A stretch of 64,000 nucleotides of DNA from Pseudomonas sp. GV085 (GTDB lineage Bacteria; Pseudomonadota; Gammaproteobacteria; Pseudomonadales; Pseudomonadaceae), in NCBI RefSeq assembly GCF_003050925.1, contig NZ_QAOV01000002.1, positions 620,001-684,000 on the forward strand. The letters are read 5' to 3'. The notes beneath the pieces are model-generated. The model searched no databases. It was not told where the DNA came from and saw only the letters and a list, made by a program, of their open reading frames with translations. This document shows, one piece after another, positions 57,853-64,000 of the stretch; position 1 is the stretch's first letter, and the number at the start of each line of letters is the position of its first letter. A program made the position numbers and the translations under genes.

Positions 57853-59229
57853 TCAGACCGTATGCAAGTACCAGTTGTACTCAAGGTCCGAGATGGAGTT
57901 CTCGAACTCGGCCAGCTCGCTTTCCTTGCACGCCACGAACACGTCGATGTACAGCGGGTCGATGTACCTGGCCATGACTTCGCTGTCATCCAGCTCGCGC
58001 AGTGCATCGCGCAGGTTGTTCGGCAGGCTCTGCTCGTTTTGCTCGTAGCTGTTGCCTTCCACCGGGGCGCCCGGTTCGATCTGGTTGGTCAGGCCGTGAT
58101 GAACACCGGCCAGGACCGACGCCATCAGCAGGTAAGGGTTGGCATCGGCGCCCGCTACGCGGTGTTCGATGCGCACCGAGTCTGGCGAGCCGGTCGGTAC
58201 ACGCACGGCCACGGTACGGTTGTCGATGCCCCAGCTCGGCGAGTTCGGCACGTAGAACTGTGCGCCGAAACGACGGTACGAGTTGACGTTCGGGCAAAGG
58301 AAGGCCATCTGCGCCGGCAGGGTCTCGAGCACACCGCCGATCGCGTGACGCAGCGCGGCGTTCTGCTCGGGATCCTCGCTGGCAAAGATGTTGTTGCCTT
58401 CTTTATCGAGAATCGAAATGTGCACGTGCAGACCGTTGCCCGCCTGGCCCGGATACGGCTTGGCCATAAAGGTGGTGTCCATCTCGTGGTCGTAGGCGAT
58501 GTTCTTCACCAGACGCTTGAGCAGGACCGCGTAGTCGCACGCCTTGATCGGGTCGGCCACGTGATGCAGGTTGACTTCGAACTGCGCCGGGGCGCTTTCC
58601 TTGACGATGGCGTCAGCCGGGATGCCCTGCTCTTTCGCACCTTCGAGGATGTCTTGCAGGCAATCGACGTATTCGTCGAGGTCGTCGATCAGGTACACCT
58701 GGGTCGACATCGGACGCTTGCCGGACACCGGCGAACGTGGCGATTGCGGACGACCGTTCACATTGTCCTGGTCGATCAGGTAGAACTCCAGCTCGAACGC
58801 GGCGCAGATGGTCAGGCCCATGTCGTCGAACTTGCGCACGATATTGGCCAGCACTTCACGCGGGTCGGCGAAGAATGGCTGGCCCTCGAGTTCGTGCATG
58901 GTCATCAGCAATTGCGCAGTCGGGCGCTTCTGCCAAGGCTCGATGCTGAGAGTGCCGGGGATTGGGAAACAGATTCGGTCTGAGTCGCCGATGTCCAGAC
59001 CCAGGCCGGTGCTTTCCACCGTAGAACCGTTGATGTCCAGAGCAAACAGTGACGCCGGCAGGTTAATGCCTTTTTCGTAAACCTTATGAAGACTGGTGCG
59101 CTCGATGCGCTTGCCGCGCACCACACCGTTCATATCCGCAATCAGAAGGTCGACGTACAAAACCTCAGGATATTTCTTAAGGAATGCGTTTGCTTCGTTG
59201 AGTTGAACGGCACGCAGAGGGACCGACAT
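57853..59229 (-). CDS. puuA: gamma-glutamylputrescine synthetase (glutamine-synthetase family, PuuA/SpuI)
   Basis: A 458-residue ligase coupling glutamate to putrescine using ATP. Glutamine-synthetase fold: the N-terminal beta-grasp (VLYVDLLIADMNGVVRGKRI), catalytic metal Glu residues in TICAAFELEFYLID and APAQFEVNLHHV, the ATP-site GNGLHVHISILDKEGNNIFA, and VPNSPSWGIDNRTVAVRVPT with the substrate Arg. It lacks the Tyr adenylylation loop of GlnA. AGGTG precedes ATG 59229. It is divergent from puuD across 284 bp. Confidence 0.92.
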   Translation of the reverse strand: MSVPLRAVQLNEANAFLKKYPEVLYVDLLIADMNGVVRGKRIERTSLHKVYEKGINLPASLFALDINGSTVESTGLGLDIGDSDRICFPIPGTLSIEPWQKRPTAQLLMTMHELEGQPFFADPREVLANIVRKFDDMGLTICAAFELEFYLIDQDNVNGRPQSPRSPVSGKRPMSTQVYLIDDLDEYVDCLQDILEGAKEQGIPADAIVKESAPAQFEVNLHHVADPIKACDYAVLLKRLVKNIAYDHEMDTTFMAKPYPGQAGNGLHVHISILDKEGNNIFASEDPEQNAALRHAIGGVLETLPAQMAFLCPNVNSYRRFGAQFYVPNSPSWGIDNRTVAVRVPTGSPDSVRIEHRVAGADANPYLLMASVLAGVHHGLTNQIEPGAPVEGNSYEQNEQSLPNNLRDALRELDDSEVMARYIDPLYIDVFVACKESELAEFENSISDLEYNWYLHTV

Positions 59230-59513
59230 GATGCACCTATTTTTTAGCTGTTAATTATTATGTTCACTACCCTTTCACGAGCCCAGTCAACCCGAACGAC
59301 AAAGTGAAGTCAATAGCGAACACCCAGCCTTTAAGCGTTTATTTTCGGGCCTCTCAGAACGACGAGAGTACCAGATACGCCCTCAAACACGCGTAAACCC
59401 TGAAGATTTGACGTGCGGCGTTTAGAATTTTTTACATGAGAGTTGTTAATTAAAATCAACAAGGCTAAGCTCCGGAAAAGCTCGTTCAAGTGTGAAACTT
59501 CGAGGTGATAAAA
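59230..59513. promoter_or_regulatory. divergent puuA/puuD control region
   Basis: 284 bp, markedly AT-rich for this genome near both starts (GCTGTTAATTATTATGTTCA by puuA; GTTGTTAATTAAAATCAACA by puuD). The repeated GTTAATTA word on each side may mark regulator contacts. The 53844-54392 regulator is the obvious candidate; binding is inferred. Confidence 0.5.
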
Positions 59514-60275
59514 ATGGCACTCAAGCCATTGATCGGCGTTACTGCGTGCGTCAAACAGATTGGCCTGCACCCCTACCACATCAGCGGCGACAAGTACTTG
59601 CGTGCTGTCAGCGTTGCGGCGCTGGGGCTGCCTGTCGTTATTCCTTCCTTAGGCGACCTGACCGAAATCGAAGATCTGCTGCCGCAGCTCGACGGTCTGT
59701 TGCTGACCGGCTCGCCATCGAACGTGGAACCCTTCCACTATCAAGGCCCCGACAGCGCCCCCGGCACGGATCATGATCCGGCGCGGGATGCCACCACCCT
59801 TCCCCTGATCCGCGCCGCTATTGCAGCTGGCGTTCCGGTGCTCGGCATCTGCCGTGGCTTCCAGGAAATGAACGTGGCGTTCGGTGGCAGCCTGCATCAG
59901 AAGGTCCATGAGCTCCCGGGTTTCCTCGACCATCGCGAGGCCGACCATCCGGACCTGGCCGTGCAATACGCGCCGGCCCATGGGGTGAATGTGCAGCCCG
60001 GTGGCGTGTTCGAAGCGCTGGACCTGCCTGCGGTGTTCCAGGTCAATTCGATTCACAGCCAGGGCATCGACCGACTCGCTCCCGGCCTGCGCGCCGAAGC
60101 CGTCGCGCCCGATGGCCTGATCGAGGCGATCTCGGTCGAACACAGCAAGGCCTTCGCCCTCGGCGTGCAATGGCACCCGGAATGGCAAGTGCTGGATAAC
60201 CCTCCTTACTTGAGTATTTTCCAGGCGTTCGGCGAAGCGTGTCGGCAACGGGCGGCACTGCGTCACTCGAGCTGA
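59514..60275 (+). CDS. puuD: gamma-glutamyl-GABA hydrolase PuuD (class I glutamine amidotransferase-like)
   Basis: A 253-residue cytosolic hydrolase releasing GABA and glutamate from gamma-glutamyl-GABA, the last step of the puu pathway. Nucleophile Cys113 lies in VLGICRGFQEMNVAFGG; the His of the triad is in LGVQWHPEWQ (~222). GSPSNVEPFHYQG and HPDLAVQYAPAHGV are typical of peptidase C26/PuuD. GAGGTGA precedes ATG 59514; ATG 59505 is possible. In P. aeruginosa the counterpart (SpuA) starts the spuABCDEFGH operon; here it is followed by a hairpin, a REPIN and potG. Confidence 0.92.
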   Translation: MALKPLIGVTACVKQIGLHPYHISGDKYLRAVSVAALGLPVVIPSLGDLTEIEDLLPQLDGLLLTGSPSNVEPFHYQGPDSAPGTDHDPARDATTLPLIRAAIAAGVPVLGICRGFQEMNVAFGGSLHQKVHELPGFLDHREADHPDLAVQYAPAHGVNVQPGGVFEALDLPAVFQVNSIHSQGIDRLAPGLRAEAVAPDGLIEAISVEHSKAFALGVQWHPEWQVLDNPPYLSIFQAFGEACRQRAALRHSS

Positions 60276-60311
60276 CGACCTGATACCCACATTCAACGAT
60301 TGACTGCCCAA

Positions 60312-60348
60312 CGCGAGCGGGCAGGCGCTTTTGCGTGCCCCGCTCGCG
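60312..60348 (+). terminator. long hairpin after puuD
   Basis: CGCGAGCGGG and CCCGCTCGCG pair perfectly (10 bp), with an inner CGC TTTT GCG stem. No U-tract follows. It lies 37 bp after the puuD stop and may end or attenuate the transcript before potG. Confidence 0.6.
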
Positions 60349-60433
60349 AAAACAACACACCGCGATAACAACAAGTACGACCAGGCAGCCAGGATGGCGG
60401 CGCCGAATAAACCCGGGGTGGGAAACGCAATTC

Positions 60434-60537
60434 CCTGTAGGAGCGAGCCTGCTCGCGATGGATGTCTGGACACCGCGGGCATTCAGACTGCCAGCGTCAT
60501 CGTTGGCGACCATCGCGAGCAGGCTCGCTCCTACAAG
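60434..60537. repeat. REPIN between puuD and potG
   Basis: TGTAGGAGCGAGCCTGCTCG to CGAGCAGGCTCGCTCCTACA. With the hairpin at 60312 it fills the 352-bp gap before potG; the rest (60538-60627) should hold the potG promoter. Confidence 0.92.
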
Positions 60538-60627
60538 GGATCAGCGCGGACCGGCTTCACGGGTTTGCAATCCACTATTAAGCCGGGCCGTGTTGGCCGG
60601 GCGACTGAAACCTGTTGGGAGTTTCAC

Positions 60628-61770
60628 ATGGCAAACGCCTCCAGCATCTACAGGAAGGCTCTTGATGGTCACCAGGCACCGAAAAAGGTGTTGGTGAAAG
60701 TCGATCGCGTCACCAAGAAATTCGACGAAACCACCGCGGTGGACGACGTGTCCCTGGAAATCCACCAGGGTGAAATCTTTGCCCTGCTCGGTGGTTCCGG
60801 CTCCGGCAAATCGACCCTGCTGCGCATGCTCGCCGGTTTCGAGCGCCCGACCGAAGGCCGGATTCTGCTCGACGGTGTCGACATCACCGACATGCCGCCG
60901 TACGAACGACCGATCAACATGATGTTCCAGTCCTACGCGCTGTTCCCGCACATGACGGTGGCGCAGAACATCGCCTTCGGCCTCAAGCAGGACCGTTTGC
61001 CAGCAGCCGAAATCGAAGCCCGCGTGCAGGAGATGCTGCGCCTGGTGCACATGACCCAGTACGCCAAGCGCAAGCCACATCAGCTGTCCGGCGGCCAGCG
61101 TCAGCGCGTGGCCCTGGCCCGCTCCCTGGCCAAGCGTCCGAAGCTGCTGCTGCTCGACGAGCCAATGGGCGCCCTGGATAAAAAGCTGCGTTCGCAAATG
61201 CAGCTGGAGCTGGTGGAGATCATCGAACGCGTGGGCGTGACTTGCGTGATGGTGACCCACGACCAGGAAGAGGCCATGACCATGGCCGAGCGCATCGCGA
61301 TCATGCACCTGGGCTGGATCGCCCAGATCGGCAGCCCGGTCGACATCTATGAAGCACCGGTCAGCCGCATGGTCTGCGAATTCATCGGCAACGTGAACGC
61401 CTTCGACGGCACCGTGGTCGAGGACCTGGAGGGTCACGCGATCATCCACAGCCCGGACCTGGAACAGAAAATCTACGTCGGCCACGGCGTCAGCACCTCG
61501 GTGCAGGACAAGTCGATCACCTACGCGATCCGTCCGGAAAAACTGCTGCTCAGCACCGTCAAGCCCGAGCACCGCTACAACTGGTCCAGCGGCAAGGTGC
61601 ATGACATCGCCTACCTCGGTGGTCACTCGGTGTTCTACGTCGAGCTGCCTGGCGGCAAGATCGTGCAGTCGTTCATGGCCAACGCCGAACGCCGTGGCGC
61701 GCGTCCGACCTGGGACGATCAGGTCTACGTGTGGTGGGAAGACGACAGCGGCGTGGTACTGCGCGCATGA
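60628..61770 (+). CDS. potG: putrescine/polyamine ABC transporter, ATP-binding subunit (PotG/SpuF)
   Basis: A 380-residue ABC ATPase. Walker A GGSGSGKSTLLRMLAGFERP, Q-loop MMFQSYALFPHMTV, signature LSGGQRQRVALARSLAKRPK, Walker B LLLLDEPMGALD, switch His VTHDQEEAMTMAERIA, and a C-terminal TOBE-type domain (YAIRPEKLLLSTVKPEHRYN). This layout and length fit PotG of putrescine PotFGHI transporters. GGGAG precedes ATG 60628. Its stop overlaps the potH ATG (ATGA). Confidence 0.93.
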   Translation: MANASSIYRKALDGHQAPKKVLVKVDRVTKKFDETTAVDDVSLEIHQGEIFALLGGSGSGKSTLLRMLAGFERPTEGRILLDGVDITDMPPYERPINMMFQSYALFPHMTVAQNIAFGLKQDRLPAAEIEARVQEMLRLVHMTQYAKRKPHQLSGGQRQRVALARSLAKRPKLLLLDEPMGALDKKLRSQMQLELVEIIERVGVTCVMVTHDQEEAMTMAERIAIMHLGWIAQIGSPVDIYEAPVSRMVCEFIGNVNAFDGTVVEDLEGHAIIHSPDLEQKIYVGHGVSTSVQDKSITYAIRPEKLLLSTVKPEHRYNWSSGKVHDIAYLGGHSVFYVELPGGKIVQSFMANAERRGARPTWDDQVYVWWEDDSGVVLRA

Positions 61771-62681
61771 AAACCTTCAATCAGCAATTTCTGAGACTGG
61801 TCCCCAGCGGGCGCAAGTTCGTCATCGGGATTCCATTCATCTGGCTGTTCCTGTTCTTCATGCTGCCGTTCTTCCTGGTGATGAAAATCAGCTTCTCGGA
61901 AGCAGCGCTGGCCATTCCGCCGTACTCGGAGATCTACACCTTCGCCGAGCAGAAATTTCAGCTGCTGTTGAACCTCGGTAACTACAGCCTGCTGACCCAG
62001 GACGAACTGTACATCTCGGCGTACCTCGGCTCGTTGAAAGTCGCGTTGCTCAGCACGATGATGTGCCTGGTGATCGGTTTCCCGATGGCCTACGCGATCA
62101 CCAAGGCCAGCAAGGAATCGCAAAACGTCCTGCTGCTGTTGATCATGATGCCGACCTGGACCGCGATCCTGATCCGCGTTTACGCGTGGATGGGCATCCT
62201 CAGCAACAACGGTTTGCTCAACGCATTCTTGATGTGGACCGGGCTGACCTCGGCGCCGATCGAGATCCTCAACACCAACACCGCCGTCTACATCGGGGTC
62301 GTTTACGCCTACCTGCCGTTCATGGTGCTGCCGCTGTACGCCAACCTGGTGAAGCACGATGGCAGTCTGCTGGAAGCAGCGTCGGACCTGGGTTCGAGCA
62401 ATTTCAACAACTTCTGGAAAATCACCGTGCCGCTGGCCAAAAACGGCATCATCGCAGGCTGCATGCTGGTGTTCATTCCGGTGGTCGGTGAGTTCGTGAT
62501 TCCGGAACTGCTGGGCGGCCCGGAAACCCTGATGATCGGCCGTGTGTTGTGGCAAGAGTTCTTCAACAACCGCGACTGGCCGGTGGCGTCTGCCCTGGCG
62601 GTGGTGATGCTGTTGATCCTGATTGTGCCGATTCTGCTGTTCAACCGCAGCCAGGCCAAAGAGATGGAGGCACGGGGATGA
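61767..62681 (+). CDS. potH: polyamine ABC transporter permease PotH (SpuG)
   Basis: A 304-residue inner-membrane permease with six helices. The N-terminal helix is FVIGIPFIWLFLFFMLPFFL; the coupling EAA loop is LLEAASDLGSSNFNNFWKIT, VPLAKNGIIAGCMLVFIPVV; then GEFVIPELLGGPETLMIGRV. It forms the channel with PotI. It overlaps both potG (ATGA at 61767) and potI (ATGA at 62678), so translation is coupled through the three genes. Confidence 0.93.
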   Translation: MKTFNQQFLRLVPSGRKFVIGIPFIWLFLFFMLPFFLVMKISFSEAALAIPPYSEIYTFAEQKFQLLLNLGNYSLLTQDELYISAYLGSLKVALLSTMMCLVIGFPMAYAITKASKESQNVLLLLIMMPTWTAILIRVYAWMGILSNNGLLNAFLMWTGLTSAPIEILNTNTAVYIGVVYAYLPFMVLPLYANLVKHDGSLLEAASDLGSSNFNNFWKITVPLAKNGIIAGCMLVFIPVVGEFVIPELLGGPETLMIGRVLWQEFFNNRDWPVASALAVVMLLILIVPILLFNRSQAKEMEARG

Positions 62682-63562
62682 AACGCTTCGGATTTTCAAA
62701 GTTCATGCTGATTTTCGGCCTGTCGTTTATCTACCTGCCGATGCTGATCCTGGTGATCTACTCGTTCAACGCCTCCAAACTGGTGACGGTGTGGGGCGGC
62801 TGGTCGATCAAGTGGTACGCCGGCCTGCTCGACAACTCGCAACTGATGGGCTCGGTGGTGCGCTCGCTGGAAATCGCCTGCTACACCGCCGTCGCGGCAG
62901 TCGCACTGGGCACCCTGGCGGCGTTCGTCTTGACGCGCGTTACGCGCTTCAAGGGCCGCACGCTGTTCGGTGGCCTGGTCACCGCACCACTGGTCATGCC
63001 TGAGGTAATCACCGGTCTGTCGCTGTTGCTGCTGTTCGTGGCCATGGCGCAGTTGATCGGCTGGCCGCAGGAGCGCGGCATCGTCACCATCTGGATCGCC
63101 CACACCACGTTCTGCGCGGCCTATGTGGCGGTGGTGGTCTCGGCGCGTTTGCGCGAGCTGGACCTGTCCATCGAAGAGGCGGCCATGGACCTGGGGGCGA
63201 AGCCGCTCAAGGTGTTTTTCCTGATCACCATCCCGATGATTGCGCCATCGCTGGCAGCGGGCGGCATGATGTCCTTCGCCCTGTCGCTGGATGACCTGGT
63301 GCTGGCGAGCTTCGTGTCGGGCCCGGGTTCCACGACCTTGCCGATGGAAGTGTTCTCGGCGGTGCGTCTGGGGGTGAAGCCCGAGATCAACGCCGTGGCC
63401 AGCCTGATCCTGTTGGCGGTGTCGATCGTGACCTTCATGGTTTGGTTCTTCAGCCGCCGTGCCGAAGAAAGCCGCAAGCGCGCGATCCAGGAAGCCATGG
63501 ACCAGACCGCCAGCGAATCCTGGCAACAACCTAAAAAGCAAATGGCAGAAGCGACTGCCTAG
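62678..63562 (+). CDS. potI: polyamine ABC transporter permease PotI (SpuH)
   Basis: A 294-residue permease with six helices: MLIFGLSFIYLPMLILVIYS at the start, the EAA loop LSIEEAAMDLGAKPLKVFFL, ITIPMIAPSLAAGGMMSFAL, and SLDDLVLASFVSGPGSTTLP. Such SLDD and SGPG blocks are typical of PotC/PotI proteins. It starts in the ATGA overlap with potH. The C-terminal tail is polar and basic. A REPIN follows 7 bp after its stop and separates it from the binding protein gene. Confidence 0.93.
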   Translation: MKRFGFSKFMLIFGLSFIYLPMLILVIYSFNASKLVTVWGGWSIKWYAGLLDNSQLMGSVVRSLEIACYTAVAAVALGTLAAFVLTRVTRFKGRTLFGGLVTAPLVMPEVITGLSLLLLFVAMAQLIGWPQERGIVTIWIAHTTFCAAYVAVVVSARLRELDLSIEEAAMDLGAKPLKVFFLITIPMIAPSLAAGGMMSFALSLDDLVLASFVSGPGSTTLPMEVFSAVRLGVKPEINAVASLILLAVSIVTFMVWFFSRRAEESRKRAIQEAMDQTASESWQQPKKQMAEATA

Positions 63563-63569
63563 TGCCGCC

Positions 63570-63672
63570 CCTGTAGGAGCGAGCTCGCTCGCGATGGACG
63601 TTAACGATAACGCGTGTTGTCTGGATGAGCGCGTCGCCCTCAGGTCCATCGCGAGCAAGCTCGCTCCTACAA
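63570..63672. repeat. REPIN, GTTAACGA class
   Basis: TGTAGGAGCGAGCTCGCTCG to CGAGCAAGCTCGCTCCTACA, with ATGGACGTTAACGATAACGC in the spacer, between potI and potF. Confidence 0.92.
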
Positions 63673-63716
63673 AGGAGCGCTCTCGCCACAAATGTTTGCT
63701 ATGTGTTTTTGAATAA

Positions 63717-64000
<284 letters not shown>

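Overview
The window looks like chromosome from a Pseudomonas of the fluorescens group. Pointers are the high-GC codon use, more than fifteen fluorescens-type REP/REPIN elements (core GTAGGAGCGAGC plus its inverse), a DUF6124 gene, a cyn operon, a Fsr efflux gene and a Pseudomonas-style putrescine (puu/spu/pot) locus. No prophage, intact insertion sequence, CRISPR array or rRNA operon is visible. One tRNA (Gln, anticodon TTG) is present. All assignments come from reading motifs and translations; no database search was run.

Layout. 1-5.5 kb: 3' end of a cytochrome P450, a dmeRF-type metal efflux pair, an FKBP isomerase, a Kef-type antiporter and an AlkC-like DNA glycosylase. 5.6-10.4 kb: LysR regulator divergent from a GMC oxidoreductase and an MHS transporter, then DUF427. 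10.7-14.2 kb: topB, a GNAT and a small conserved-looking protein. 14.3-21.8 kb: cynR/cynS/cynT, a ProA-like dehydrogenase, DoxX, a nitrilase, a GlxA-type regulator and a GST. 21.9-25.5 kb: tRNA-Gln, two small envelope proteins and rlhA. 25.7-30.4 kb: RidA, AraC divergent from Fsr, VOC protein, DUF6124 with an elaborate leader, an orphan toxin-binding antitoxin and an ALDH fragment. 30.8-35.5 kb: phosphoesterase, then a GlxA regulator divergent from an HD hydrolase, an NmrA protein and an alcohol dehydrogenase. 35.7-39.3 kb: a four-gene operon for adding a sugar to an envelope lipid. 39.5-43.3 kb: cell-wall hydrolase, CAP protein, moaA, bestrophin. 43.5-51.5 kb: FAD oxidoreductase with small upstream ORFs, DeoR regulator, ornithine decarboxylase, ppk2, SulP transporter. 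51.8-53.5 kb: three small secreted proteins. 53.8-64 kb: putrescine utilisation, with a cupin-XRE regulator, puuB, puuC, puuA, puuD and the potGHIF transporter (potF cut by the window end).

How the genes work together. The last 10 kb forms one pathway: uptake by PotFGHI, gamma-glutamylation (PuuA), oxidation (PuuB, PuuC) and hydrolysis to GABA (PuuD). The ornithine decarboxylase at 46.7 kb can supply putrescine from inside. Cyanase, carbonic anhydrase and nitrilase suggest a neighbourhood handling cyanate and nitriles.

The most unusual signal is the leader of the DUF6124 gene on the minus strand (29342-29533). It has a 42-codon upstream ORF ending in a Trp-Pro-Pro-Pro-Val-Trp tail, a large branched RNA fold, and a perfect 11-nt anti-Shine-Dalgarno that can pair either with the DUF6124 ribosome binding site or with an upstream look-alike. 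It reads as a translation-controlled RNA switch; I know of no description of it.
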